Part shown: positions 17,811-25,784 of the stretch, one piece after another
How positions within the stretch are numbered: position 1 is the stretch's first letter
How the letters are laid out: each line of letters begins with the position of its first letter
Assembly (NCBI GenBank): GCA_019359075.1
Contig: JAHHIB010000069.1
Location: forward strand, 1-45,453
Length of the DNA: 45,453 nucleotides
Reading direction: 5' to 3'
Source: Kalymmatonema hyalinum WJT4-NPBG1
GTDB lineage: Bacteria; Cyanobacteriota; Cyanobacteriia; Cyanobacteriales; Nostocaceae
Made by a program: the position numbers and the translations under genes
The notes under the pieces: generated by a model
Database searches by the model: none
Told to the model about the DNA's origin: nothing
What the model saw: the letters and a program-made list of their open reading frames with translations, nothing else

Positions 17811-17868
17811 CCGTAGCGTCAGCCATAGCCATTGCAAACAGATTTGATATCAGCACCTCAAGAGATTT

Positions 17869-19569
17869 CTAAACGAACACAAAACTGTCACCATTCAAAC
17901 CAGAAGTCTGAATACCATTGAGAACCGCTAAGTTACTACCCTGGAAGCTAATCAGCACATTTTGCTCTTGCTGCGTGAACGTCAGAGTGTCGAAGCTTGC
18001 ACCGATACCTGCAATACCAATGACATCTTCGCCAATGGTAAAATCAGTCACGATGTTGGCAGAGCCAGGAATTTCACCGGAGGCAATCCAAAATTGATCA
18101 GCACCTTTGCCACCTGCCAATGTATTTCCGCCACCAGATTTTGCAAAGAACCTGTCGCTTCCATCCTCACCAAACACTGCATCCCCTTGACCGAGGATAA
18201 AAGTATCATCTCCTGTACCGCCATAAAGGCGATTATTTCCTAGACTTGCCGTTGCATCAACCAAATCGTTTCCTGCTCCCGCAAAGACTACTTGATTGCC
18301 CTTGTCTATACTGAGAATGTTATCACCCGATGTACCAAACTTAGCTTCACTTGCTGGTGAAGTTAATCCTTCGTACTCGGTAGAAACTAAAGCATTCGTA
18401 CCTGGAATCTGACTCGGAATTTGTACCAATTTCAGATTTTCACCATCCTCAATCCGAGCAATGACATCACCATCTTTAGTGCAAATCTGGAATTCCTTGT
18501 AGATGACTCCCTGATACTCATCATCGTAAATATCAAACTTGTAGTCATCAATATTACCAGCGACAATCAACTGATCCTTTTTCGGATCAAAATCGCCAAT
18601 CAAGACATAATCCTGATCACCCTTGCCAACGTAAAAATCTTGTCCAGCATTCCCCAGTAAGAAGCGATTTTCGCCATAAGATCCGTGATAGTGATCTTTG
18701 TCTCCCGTCCCTGTCGTCGCTGTTTTGATTGCACCAGTTTTCGGATCATACTCAGTAATCGGAAAACTCACCACGGTTGCATTACCAAGTGGGTAGAAGA
18801 AGCTATCATTCCCGACGACTCCATTGAAAAAAGTCTGCCGTCCCTCATCAATTCCGACTTTAATGAAATGATCCCAAGCCGATTGGTATTTTCCGGAGTC
18901 AATCAGTGCTTGGACATCAGGATTTGCTGCTAAGTATGCTGGCTGATTAAAGTAGGGTTGACTGTTCTTGGCATAGTAAGCGTTGTTCGGGGCAAACAAC
19001 AGTAAACCATTTTCTGTGAACAAGCCATCCGCAATCAGTTTTGGAACACCCTCAACAATACCGATGAGATCACCATTTTTGGAAATGTTAACGCTCCCGT
19101 TGATTGTTTCTAAGGTGTAGTCTTTAGGATTTCCAGCCAGATAAACCGCGTCTTCACTGGTAGGATCAAAATAGCGAATCAGTGCGTAATCTTGATCGCC
19201 ATTACCCAAGTAGAAATCCTTTGGATTTTCTTTGGCGTTGTCGCCAAGGTAAAAGACATTCCGTCCAGGTGAACCAGTTAAAATGTCGATTTCGCCAACT
19301 CCCAAGGATTCTGTTTCTACATTGATCAGTCGCGAACCCACTTCGGCGGTGTTCACCTTGACTCCAATTACAGAGGATTTTTGTCCGGAAGCTTGAACCG
19401 TGTCATTCCCATTCGTACCATTAAGGATGACACCGTTGCGTTCCACAAATTGTCCGACTTGGGTAAATTCATCGTATCCTGAAGCATACTTTCCTTCTGC
19501 AACAGCTTTTGCAACTTCCGGATTCAGAGCGAGGTAAATTGCTTCATTAAACAATGGATTCGTTGTCAT
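17869..19569 (-). CDS. RTX-type calcium-binding protein with NPDV repeats
   Basis: 566 aa from ATG 19569, chosen because GGAG lies 9 bases upstream; 17 more codons are open before it. Two copies of a ~40-residue unit (YLALNPEVAKAVAEGKYASG; YLAANPDVQALIDSGKYQSA) each precede a domain with DFYLGNGDQDY or DFYVGKGDQDY. The C-terminal third has nonapeptide calcium-binding repeats (GGTGDDTF, GEDGSDRF, GGKGADQF) and ends like type I secretion substrates. There is no N-terminal signal peptide, so secretion by a type I system is likely. A strong Zur box lies upstream, so it may be made under zinc shortage. Exact function unknown. Confidence 0.8.
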   Translation of the reverse strand: MTTNPLFNEAIYLALNPEVAKAVAEGKYASGYDEFTQVGQFVERNGVILNGTNGNDTVQASGQKSSVIGVKVNTAEVGSRLINVETESLGVGEIDILTGSPGRNVFYLGDNAKENPKDFYLGNGDQDYALIRYFDPTSEDAVYLAGNPKDYTLETINGSVNISKNGDLIGIVEGVPKLIADGLFTENGLLLFAPNNAYYAKNSQPYFNQPAYLAANPDVQALIDSGKYQSAWDHFIKVGIDEGRQTFFNGVVGNDSFFYPLGNATVVSFPITEYDPKTGAIKTATTGTGDKDHYHGSYGENRFLLGNAGQDFYVGKGDQDYVLIGDFDPKKDQLIVAGNIDDYKFDIYDDEYQGVIYKEFQICTKDGDVIARIEDGENLKLVQIPSQIPGTNALVSTEYEGLTSPASEAKFGTSGDNILSIDKGNQVVFAGAGNDLVDATASLGNNRLYGGTGDDTFILGQGDAVFGEDGSDRFFAKSGGGNTLAGGKGADQFWIASGEIPGSANIVTDFTIGEDVIGIAGIGASFDTLTFTQQEQNVLISFQGSNLAVLNGIQTSGLNGDSFVFV

Positions 19570-19689
19570 GTGCCACTGCTCCACAGGTAGATGTTTTTTA
19601 CATAACAAATAAGAGCGCATCTCAACCGAGGCGAGATGGGAACGTTCACAACACCCTTAACTTCTGTGAATTGTACCACTATTTAATAA

Positions 19690-19704
19690 CGATAATCATT
19701 ATTA
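19690..19704 (-). promoter_or_regulatory. Putative Zur box before the RTX protein gene
   Basis: CGATAATCATTATTA matches 12 of 14 fixed positions of TGATAATNATTATCA and has a clear dyad ATAATCATTAT. It is 121 bases upstream of the chosen start. Confidence 0.55.
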
Positions 19705-19911
19705 ATTTGTTTTCGGTTGTGCTTCTATTGCCACTGCCAGGTATACTTTTAACGGTGATAAGAGTGATAAGTAGGTGGGCACAAATAAGCATGACTATGT
19801 AAAGAAAAGTAAAACGTCTAAAACTCTCTTCCCTTCTGCTGTCTGCCGTCTACCTTCTGTCTTGTCTCAACAATAAATATTCACGCCTACCTACTTAACT
19901 GGGTTCTCAGG
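19705..19911. other. Non-coding gap between the RTX protein gene and hisI
   Basis: Apart from the Zur-like site just before it, this stretch shows no gene. Around 19827-19866 there is a pyrimidine-rich run of ctgtctgc/cttctgtcttgtc units of the kind found between cyanobacterial genes. No convincing hairpin terminator for the upstream gene was seen. Confidence 0.5.
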
Positions 19912-20262
19912 TTATACAAGATTTTTCACGGGAACACCATTGAAGAAACAACTCTTCACGCCAGTATGACAAGCAATACCCCCTATTTGCTCAACTTTGA
20001 GCAGGATGGTGTCGCCGTCACAGTCATAAAATAGTTCTTTGACCTTTTGGATATGCCCACTTGTGGCACCTTTATGCCACAACTCGCTACGGGAACGACT
20101 CCAGTAGTGTGCTTCCCCAGTTTCCAAAGTGCGCTGAATCGATTCGGAGTTCATCCAAGCCATCATCAGGACAGTACCATCTTGATAATCTTGGGCAATG
20201 GCAGGAATTAAGTCTTTGTCATTAAACTTAAGTTTTTCAATCCACAGTAGACTTTGATTCAT
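19912..20262 (-). CDS. hisI: Phosphoribosyl-AMP cyclohydrolase paralogue
   Basis: 116 aa from ATG 20262; a GTG four codons earlier is possible. It opens the purine ring of phosphoribosyl-AMP, the third step of histidine synthesis. The metal site is complete: DCDGD (residues 80-84), ACHTG with Cys98, SCF with Cys105. It lacks the HisE pyrophosphohydrolase domain often fused to it. No other his genes are nearby. hisI paralogues beside Zur and COG0523 genes are known in bacteria as backups for zinc-dependent enzymes, which fits the folE and COG0523 neighbours. Confidence 0.9.
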   Translation of the reverse strand: MNQSLLWIEKLKFNDKDLIPAIAQDYQDGTVLMMAWMNSESIQRTLETGEAHYWSRSRSELWHKGATSGHIQKVKELFYDCDGDTILLKVEQIGGIACHTGVKSCFFNGVPVKNLV

Positions 20263-20292
20263 AAAAATTTGCACTTAGATTGAATTAAGAAG

Positions 20293-20321
20293 GTAGAGAC
20301 ACTGATAACGAGCATCTCTAC
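20293..20321 (-). terminator. Hairpin between folE and hisI
   Basis: GTAGAGA (20293-20299) pairs with TCTCTAC (20315-20321). The sequence resembles the dispersed cyanobacterial gtagagac repeat and lacks a good T-run, so it may be a processing or attenuation site rather than a full terminator. Confidence 0.4.
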
Positions 20322-20352
20322 TGACACACGCAAAACGTGAGTTGACAGAACG

Positions 20353-21003
20353 TTACTTGAAGTCAGTATTGTGCCGGATGAGGTTCATAAACTCCTCACG
20401 AGTCCGCGCATCTTCTGCAAATACACCACGCATCGCACTAGTGACAGTCCAAGAACCAGGTTTTTGCACGCCGCGCATTACCATACACATATGGGTTGCT
20501 TCCACAACTACTGCAACCCCTTGCGGTTTGAGTAAACCTTGCAGCGCATCAGCAATTTGTAGCGTGAGACGTTCTTGCACTTGCAGACGGCGTGCATACA
20601 TTTCACAAATGCGAGCAATCTTAGATAATCCGATGACTTTCCCATTAGGAATATAAGCCACATGGGCGCGACCAATTATTGGTAATATGTGATGTTCGCA
20701 GGAACTAAAAATATCGATGTCTCGGACTAGCACCATTTCATTGGCATCTTCTGTAAACACTGCACCATTAAGCAGTTCATCCAGAGATTCATGATACCCA
20801 AGAGTGAGAAATTGTAAGGCTTTCACAACCCTTTTTGGAGTATCTTTTAGCCCTTCACGGTTTGAATATTCTCCTAATCCAATTAACAAAGTACGCACAG
20901 CCTGCATCATCTCAGCTTCGGTTACCGTTGGCACCTGCTGAGTGGATAAAGACGACAACACTTCCGAAGTAGAAGTTAGTTCGGGACGCATCGATAGAGT
21001 CAT
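20353..21003 (-). CDS. folE: GTP cyclohydrolase I paralogue
   Basis: 216 aa. It converts GTP to dihydroneopterin triphosphate for folate and pterins. The zinc ligands are present: Cys102 and His105 in SSCEHH, and Cys173 in THMCMVMRG. Substrate-binding segments include the [12 protein letters not shown] start and [20 protein letters not shown]. It is therefore the zinc-dependent type IA, not the zinc-independent FolE2 often recruited under zinc limitation. Together with the adjacent COG0523 metallochaperone this suggests supply of scarce zinc to a dedicated FolE copy. Confidence 0.93.
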   Translation of the reverse strand: MTLSMRPELTSTSEVLSSLSTQQVPTVTEAEMMQAVRTLLIGLGEYSNREGLKDTPKRVVKALQFLTLGYHESLDELLNGAVFTEDANEMVLVRDIDIFSSCEHHILPIIGRAHVAYIPNGKVIGLSKIARICEMYARRLQVQERLTLQIADALQGLLKPQGVAVVVEATHMCMVMRGVQKPGSWTVTSAMRGVFAEDARTREEFMNLIRHNTDFK

Positions 21004-21056
21004 TTTCTCAGTTTAATTGGAATGTTTGACAATTTAGTTATTAGTTCAACCAAGAA

Positions 21057-21070
21057 CTAATGATTATTAG
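21057..21070 (-). promoter_or_regulatory. Palindrome upstream of folE
   Basis: CTAATGATTATTAG is a palindrome of CTAAT arms around a 4-base centre, 54 bases before the folE ATG. It is only loosely similar to the Zur consensus. Candidate operator. Confidence 0.3.
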
Positions 21071-21111
21071 ATTAATGACCAAGCGTAAAACAATGACTTA
21101 ACACTTCTTAA

Positions 21112-22191
21112 TTATACCAAACATTCATTAAGTAGAAAGCGAATTTTGCTGGTATCTAGATGTCGTCCAATCACAACCAACTGATTCTTAGGTGGAACTT
21201 TCCATTCATCTGCATCTAATTGATAACGCGGACCACTAAGTTGAAAAATATGCCGTAAGGGACTATCACTGAACCAAAGGAGACCTTTGGCACGAAAGAC
21301 ATTTTGTGGCAAGTGTTCGCCAAGAAATGTTTGAAATTTGTGGACATCAAAGGGGCGATCGCTTTGGAAAGACACAGAAACAAATCCATCATTTTCTAAA
21401 TGATGGGAGTGATGTTCATGATGATGATGCTCGTGGTCGTGGTCATGAGCATGATGATGTTCGTGCTCGTGCTTATGATGGTGGTCATGATGGTGATACT
21501 CGTGGCTCTCTTCTTCCAATTGTGAGGTATACTCATTTATTGGAGTCAAACTCACATCCAAAATTAAGGGCAACGCCACTTCACCATATTGAGTATGCAG
21601 AATTCTCGCTCCTGCTTTCACATCCTGGATAAAAGCTTCTAATTCCTCTAGCTTTTGTTTGGTAACAAGGTCAGTTTTATTCAGCAGAATCACATCTGCA
21701 TAGGTTATCTGTTTTAATGCCGCTTCACTTTCGTAATGCTCAGGAGTCAATGCTTCAGAATCGACCACAGTTATGATAGAATCTACCCTTGTTAAATCCC
21801 TGAGTTCAGTACCAAGAAAGGTCAAGATTATCGGCAGTGGATCGGCGATACCAGTGGTTTCAATCACGAGATAATCGATCCGGTCTTCTCGTTCTAAAAC
21901 TCGATAAACAGCATCGACTAATCCATCATTAATAGTGCAACAAATACAGCCGTTGCTCAGCTCTACCATATCCTCATCCATCGATACGAGCAACTGACTG
22001 TCTATATTTATGTCGCCAAATTCGTTAACAAGGACAGCAACTTTTAAGTCATGCTTATTCTTGAGGATTTGGTTAAGCAGTGTAGTTTTGCCACTCCCCA
22101 AAAACCCTGTAATGATTGTGACTGGCATTCCCCTTTTTGGGATATCTAGTATTTCAAGATTCATTTCTTTTTTCGTCGCTGTGTTCGTCAT
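21112..22191 (-). CDS. COG0523 (ZNG1/YeiR-like) zinc metallochaperone GTPase
   Basis: 359 aa. Walker A GFLGSGKTT at residues 29-37, the metal motif GCICC at 81-85, ETTG at 111-114 and NKTD at 171-174. A long His-rich stretch (about 230-264, alternating with Asp/Glu) precedes the CobW C-terminal domain. These proteins use GTP hydrolysis to insert zinc into client enzymes; the CxCC site binds the transferred metal. The adjacent folE and hisI are plausible clients. Same strand as its neighbours, 108 bases upstream of folE. Confidence 0.9.
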   Translation of the reverse strand: MTNTATKKEMNLEILDIPKRGMPVTIITGFLGSGKTTLLNQILKNKHDLKVAVLVNEFGDINIDSQLLVSMDEDMVELSNGCICCTINDGLVDAVYRVLEREDRIDYLVIETTGIADPLPIILTFLGTELRDLTRVDSIITVVDSEALTPEHYESEAALKQITYADVILLNKTDLVTKQKLEELEAFIQDVKAGARILHTQYGEVALPLILDVSLTPINEYTSQLEEESHEYHHHDHHHKHEHEHHHAHDHDHEHHHHEHHSHHLENDGFVSVSFQSDRPFDVHKFQTFLGEHLPQNVFRAKGLLWFSDSPLRHIFQLSGPRYQLDADEWKVPPKNQLVVIGRHLDTSKIRFLLNECLV

Positions 22192-22264
22192 GTTTTCTAA
22201 TTGTTTAATTCAGAGTGTAGCGGTAAAATATACATGAAACAACATTTTTATCAGGATAGGAATC

Positions 22265-22555
22265 CTAATTTAGAGTAAGTTTATCTGGATTGATTTCAGT
22301 TATATCTTCATCAGTAATTTGGAGGCGAGCGCAGAAAATTTTATCTGTCAGCATAGCACCGACCATTTCTCTTGTATAAATTTCTAGTTCAGCCTCCGGC
22401 AAAGTTTCAAATAAAAGACGTTGTTGGGGGAAAACAACACGTTCAAAGTACCAATGGGGAATATTGACAATCCGAATAATTTGAATACAGCTAGTTGCAT
22501 TCATATAACCGCAACGCTTGTATTTAGCAGGTAAAGCATCAAGAATTTGAACCAT
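22265..22555 (-). CDS. DUF1830 family protein
   Basis: 96 aa from ATG 22555. The frame is open further upstream, but that part is a shadow of the DUF1636 relic. The core MNATSCIQIIRIVNIPHWYF followed by ERVVFPQQRLLFE is characteristic, from memory, of the small cyanobacterial DUF1830 proteins, whose function is unknown. It lies between a COG0523 gene and a thrS relic, so a zinc-homeostasis link is suggested by context only. Confidence 0.72.
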   Translation of the reverse strand: MVQILDALPAKYKRCGYMNATSCIQIIRIVNIPHWYFERVVFPQQRLLFETLPEAELEIYTREMVGAMLTDKIFCARLQITDEDITEINPDKLTLN

Positions 22556-22953
22556 AACCGTACTTTCTGCTTTTAAAGCAGCTTTGAGGCGGGGGTGGAA
22601 TCCGCGCCAAAATTCCTTTTTGTAAAACATAGGATCGCTCTTGTCGTGGGACAATGCCATCAGTACTTGCAGCCGTATGGCTCACCCAGTTGGAGAATTG
22701 CTGCACTACCCAGAGGCGGTAAATCACCAAACATCAGGCTAGTTTTGTTTGATGCGGTAAAAGCAATAGCACAAGGTCGTTTACAAGCACTCAAACAGTC
22801 TGTTTCTGTCACTGGTCCAGTCGCTATTTTGGTTTCTAAATACAACTTTTGCACCGCCATCGCTAAGACGTGGGCGCAGGTGTGGCGAATTCGCAGTAGT
22901 TTCTCACTATCCTGCTCTTTCAAGTTTTGACTGGACTGGACTGAGGTGACCAT
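22539..22953 (-). pseudogene. Chimeric relic: thrS start joined to a frameshifted DUF1636 gene
   Basis: From ATG 22953 the protein begins as a threonyl-tRNA synthetase: LLRIRHTCAHVLAMAVQKLY then ETKIATGPVTE, the segment before the catalytic core. It switches abruptly to the Cys-rich DUF1636 motif DCLSACKRPCAIAF, then FGDLPPLGSAAILQL, and stops at 22660 (97 aa). The missing DUF1636 tail (DGIVPRQERSYVLQKGILAR, then IPPPP) is in the neighbouring frame down to about 22560. So a deletion fused two genes and a frameshift broke the second. An 11/14 Zur box lies 8 bases before the ATG. Confidence 0.75.
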
Positions 22954-22961
22954 ACACAAAA

Positions 22962-22976
22962 TGAGAATAGTTTTCA
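22962..22976 (-). promoter_or_regulatory. Putative Zur box before the thrS/DUF1636 relic
   Basis: TGAGAATAGTTTTCA (plus strand) matches 11 of 14 fixed positions of the Zur consensus. It covers an alternative upstream ATG, which supports the ATG at 22953 as the original start of thrS. It may drive the whole minus-strand set down to hisI. Confidence 0.5.
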
Positions 22977-23110
22977 TTATAGCCTAAAAAAAGTTTTTTG
23001 ATACAACCTGGATTTTGAAAGGCGCGTTGAATGCCCGTCTTGAAGTCCCGATAATGTTAATGGTCGCTTGTTTTTCTCGTTCCTATCCCACGGCTAGCAT
23101 ATAATCTATA

Positions 23111-23186
23111 CGTGTACACTCTAATATGTATACACATAACTATGTATAAATAGAAATATGTTGATATGTATACAAGTTAATATGTA
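23111..23186 (+). repeat. Array of TATGTATAC-like repeats before a parA relic
   Basis: Short copies occur at 23125 (tatgtatacac), 23141 (tatgtataaa), 23165 (tatgtatacaa) and 23181 (tatgtagta), with a related cgtgtacac at 23111. Several contain the palindrome GTATAC. Position right before a parA start suggests operator or parS-like sites; iterons of an old replication origin are an alternative. Confidence 0.5.
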
Positions 23187-23188
23187 GT

Positions 23189-23350
23189 ATTTTCGACATA
23201 AAAACAGTTGCTATTATCTCCAGAAAAGGTGGTGCAGGCAAAACCACCCTGGCTGTGCATCTAGCTGTTGCTGCTGAGATGGATGGCAAAGTTCCAGCAA
23301 TTATTGACCTAGACCCACCTGACTTTTCACGCTATGTGGAAAAGTCTATT
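23189..23350 (+). pseudogene. N-terminal relic of a ParA partition ATPase
   Basis: The frame reads DIKTVAIISRKGGAGKTTLA, then VHLAVAAEMDGKVPAIIDLD and PPDFSRY. That is the deviant Walker A (KGGxGKTT) and the first switch region (DxDP) of ParA. No ATG, GTG or TTG lies in frame upstream before a stop; only ATT is available. After about 50 residues the similarity ends. Judged dead or expressed only from a rare start. Confidence 0.75.
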
Positions 23351-23465
23351 TTGAGGGTTTCCCAAGACCTTATTTTTCCGTTCATTATTTTCATTAATTC
23401 AGAACTATTGAGAATAAGGCTGTGGAAAAACCCAAGCAGTTTCGTGGTTTTAAGACTTCCCGTGA
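23351..23465 (+). pseudogene. C-terminal stub of an unknown protein
   Basis: After the parA similarity ends, a different frame reads FRTIENKAVEKPKQFRGFKT then SREK and TAA at about 23473, a charged tail typical of a protein end. It may be the end of the gene that once followed parA, brought close by deletion. Low certainty. Confidence 0.25.
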
Positions 23466-23470
23466 AAAGT

Positions 23471-23498
23471 AAGCCCTGCAGGTCAGACCTGGGGCTTC
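23471..23498 (+). terminator. Hairpin after the parA relic
   Basis: AAGCCC with AGGTC pairs with GACCT and GGGCTT around a single-base loop, making a compact stem. It is followed by mixed sequence with a short T-run (ggtttt). It separates the plus-strand relic from the minus-strand SSB-like gene. Confidence 0.5.
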
Positions 23499-23524
23499 TG
23501 TCGGTTTTAGCTAAAAACTAAGTG

Positions 23525-23944
23525 TTAGAACGGTGGGACGTCGCTTAATTCTTCGTCACTATCGCTCTTGATGTTTTCCTCCAGTAATTCTTGTGCGAAG
23601 TCAGGAGTTTTTTCTTTTGTCGAGCCGAATTGTGCTGATTGAGGAAGTGTTTTCCCAGTTGGGATGAACCCTCTGATAACGAGGGTAGCAACTTTCTCTT
23701 TGTAGCCTTCGCGTTCGTTGACTTGTAAATTGATGTAACCGGTAGCTACACCTTGAGGGTTTTCCCCACTCCCTTTGATTTCTACGGCTGGAGTTCCTTT
23801 GGCGCGGTAGGAGATTTCATCTATTACCACACCATCTTTACCCCGATAGCTAAATTCAGCTATTCCGTAAGTGATTAAGCTACCTTCTTTGTCGTGAGTT
23901 TCATTGACGCTTTTGATGACTACTGTTGTGTTGGTTTCAATCAT
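23525..23944 (-). CDS. SSB-like protein with acidic C-terminal tip
   Basis: 139 aa. Residues 1-90 are rich in beta strands with an alternating pattern that could form an OB-fold (TTVVIKSVNETHDKEGSLIT; GYINLQVNEREGYKEKVATL). The end SDSDEELSDVPPF resembles the acidic tip (DDDIPF) through which SSB recruits repair and replication proteins. Lies directly downstream of a canonical SSB gene that lacks such a tip. Its role as a single-strand-DNA-binding or SSB partner protein is inferred. Confidence 0.6.
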   Translation of the reverse strand: MIETNTTVVIKSVNETHDKEGSLITYGIAEFSYRGKDGVVIDEISYRAKGTPAVEIKGSGENPQGVATGYINLQVNEREGYKEKVATLVIRGFIPTGKTLPQSAQFGSTKEKTPDFAQELLEENIKSDSDEELSDVPPF

Positions 23945-23972
23945 GGTATTGTACTTTTTTCACTAATCGGCT

Positions 23973-24003
23973 ACTCCCCAACCAGTTACTCTAGGCTGGG
24001 GAC
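23973..24003. terminator. Hairpin between the two SSB-like genes
   Basis: TCCCCA (23975-23980) pairs with TGGGGA (23997-24002); TATTTTTTG follows on the plus strand and AAAAAATA precedes on the minus strand. For the minus-strand genes it may attenuate read-through rather than stop it. Confidence 0.4.
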
Positions 24004-24071
24004 TATTTTTTGCACAGACATCTTTACCGGATAGTTTTCTCAACGCGGGACATTCGCGCACGAGACTGTCC

Positions 24072-24455
24072 TTAGAAATTAGCGTTAGCGAGGCTTGTGA
24101 TTTGTTCTTGCTCAGAGGAGGGTTTATCTTCACTGCGAGGAGAACCTAATAATTCGATTGTTTGGACAGTTACTACGGGTTTAGAGCGCATTGCACCTGA
24201 GTTTTTGTCTGTCCATCTATCAAATCCGAACTCGCCTAATATGGAAATTTGGGTTCCCTTTTTGACGTAATTTGCGATGACTTCGGCGGTTGAACCCCAG
24301 GCGATGAGGTCAAACCATAATGCAGTTTCACTTTTGTAAGGAGGTCTAACTGCAACCGAGATACTTGCTTTTACCGACCCGCTTTCAAAGTAGCGAATTT
24401 CCGGATTTTGACCGCAGCGTCCGACGATTGTGATGCGATTGAGATACTCGCTCAT
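24072..24455 (-). CDS. ssb: Single-stranded DNA-binding protein
   Basis: 127 aa. A clear OB-fold SSB domain: MSEYLNRITIVGRCGQNPEI, then the W-F-D-L strand (ALWFDLIAWGSTAEVIANYV) and KKGTQISILGEFGFDRW. It would coat single-stranded DNA during replication. The C-terminus (QEQITSLANANF) lacks the conserved acidic IPF tip, unlike housekeeping SSBs. The neighbouring protein at 23525 has such a tip, suggesting division of labour. Confidence 0.9.
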   Translation of the reverse strand: MSEYLNRITIVGRCGQNPEIRYFESGSVKASISVAVRPPYKSETALWFDLIAWGSTAEVIANYVKKGTQISILGEFGFDRWTDKNSGAMRSKPVVTVQTIELLGSPRSEDKPSSEQEQITSLANANF

Positions 24456-24684
24456 AGGATTTGTGGAATTTTCTGATACTTCGCATTTCTACTGCGTTAG
24501 CACCTGTTAGATTGTGGTTGTTTGCGACTATGTGGGGTATGGTTTCAACTTTGACTTTGCTGTTACCCTAAGGCATGGTTGAAGTGACATGGGGGTAGCT
24601 ATAATTTTTCTGATATTTTGTTTATCTATTGGTAGAAAAATTGTAGATACGGGAAATATATATGTATCAATTCATTAATTTTTT
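24456..24684. other. Divergent intergenic region
   Basis: This 229-base AT-rich stretch separates ssb (minus) from the 336-aa gene (plus). It should hold both promoters. No clear operator, iteron array or RNA gene was recognised; a weak T-rich run lies at 24609-24625. Confidence 0.4.
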
Positions 24685-25695
24685 ATGGAACCATTTAAAT
24701 TAGAAATAGACTCAATGCGATGGGCGAAGCCCCTAAGGAGGCGATCGCTTCAATCCAGATTTGTCAAATGTAAGTTGGTCATGCTCGCTCTGATGTGGAT
24801 GCAGCATGACGAAGACCAACAAAGAATTGGGAGTGCTGATTACTCGTCACCCTTACTTGTAGACAATTCTGAATGGTGGGATAGAAATGGTGGTCCGGAT
24901 GTTGAGCATTTTAGGAAGGTATCTAACACAGTTAGGATTGGTGCTTGGGATGAGGTGATGTCACTTCGTTTGGTAGACCTTCTTTCTCCCAACCTCACTT
25001 GCTTGCATGATGCTTCTTATTATGCTCTTGTGGCGATTGCAATGTATTTAGTAGATAGTGAGCTTAAGGGAAAGTTTATTAATCCTGCTGACCAGTATTT
25101 TGCGCGTAGGATAGTCTACCAAAGTCTTCAAACTGTGGGTGGGAAATATTTTCATGGAACAGATAGTTTTTCCCTAACTGGAATTGAGGACTCAGATAGC
25201 CTTATGTGGGGGTTGGCGCTGCATTATCTTGCGCTTGAGATTGCAGCTGTGGGTGGTTTTGGTATGGGTAATAGCGATATAGATGATAAAATTGAAGATT
25301 TTTTGTCAGATATGGATGATGTTGAAAGGGCTGAATTTGATATTGAACTTGGGTTTTTGGTAGATGGTTATTTTCAATGCAAACCCTATATTGAAAAATG
25401 GAATGACCGCACTGTACTCCTATCAAAATTAATCCATAGGGTAGTGTATTACGTATTTGTTGGTCATGGGTATGATGCTAATCGCCTTGATGAGATAATG
25501 TTGATTCCATTTAATTCTCGCGTCTCTACTACTTTTCAATCGTTGTTGGTTGCTGCTGTTTATAGAATTGGTTATTTTATTACTAGTTCTGGGGTTGAGG
25601 AATGGCAGGAAGGAAGAAATTGGCTCCTGCAGGAAGCTTTTTCTAACCTGTTACCCTTCTATGAACGAGGTAGAAAAGATGGTGCCAAATTGTAA
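24685..25695 (+). CDS. Unknown 336-aa protein, only plus-strand plasmid gene here
   Basis: No family recognised. Residues ~45-330 are a soluble, mainly helical protein with Trp- and acidic-rich parts (LVDNSEWWDRNGGPDVEHFR; DDKIEDFLSDMDDVERAEFD). No catalytic motif, signal peptide or membrane segment is evident. Residues ~11-23 (MRWAKPLRRRSLQ) are encoded by a dispersed repeat, so the native protein may start later, for example at the Met in VMLALMWMQHDEDQ. Faces away from ssb and converges on the 216-aa gene, sharing a hairpin. Confidence 0.65.
   Translation: MEPFKLEIDSMRWAKPLRRRSLQSRFVKCKLVMLALMWMQHDEDQQRIGSADYSSPLLVDNSEWWDRNGGPDVEHFRKVSNTVRIGAWDEVMSLRLVDLLSPNLTCLHDASYYALVAIAMYLVDSELKGKFINPADQYFARRIVYQSLQTVGGKYFHGTDSFSLTGIEDSDSLMWGLALHYLALEIAAVGGFGMGNSDIDDKIEDFLSDMDDVERAEFDIELGFLVDGYFQCKPYIEKWNDRTVLLSKLIHRVVYYVFVGHGYDANRLDEIMLIPFNSRVSTTFQSLLVAAVYRIGYFITSSGVEEWQEGRNWLLQEAFSNLLPFYERGRKDGAKL
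24717..24750. repeat. Dispersed cyanobacterial repeat inside a coding region
   Basis: The stretch beginning gcgatgggcgaagcccctaa and ending at the HIP1 octamer gcgatcgc matches a repeat type common between cyanobacterial genes. Here it is translated in frame (RWAKPLRRRSLQ) near the start of the 336-aa protein. Confidence 0.5.
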
Positions 25696-25701
25696 ATGAA
25701 G

Positions 25702-25732
25702 AAAAAATCAGGTTGATTAAACCAATCCTGAT
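25702..25732 (-). terminator. Intrinsic terminator of the 216-aa gene
   Basis: ATCAGG-TTG (25707-25715) pairs with CAA-CCTGAT (25723-25732, one bulged base); on the minus strand the stem is followed by TTTTTTC. It lies between convergent genes. Confidence 0.65.
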
Positions 25733-25784
25733 AAGACTTAATTTATGATTGCACAACTATGGCTGCGTAATAGCTGGTAGTTGT

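Noticed and set aside
23111-23186. CRISPR array
   Set aside because: The repeats are only about 9 bases, uneven in spacing and with no unique spacers of regular length; no cas genes are present.
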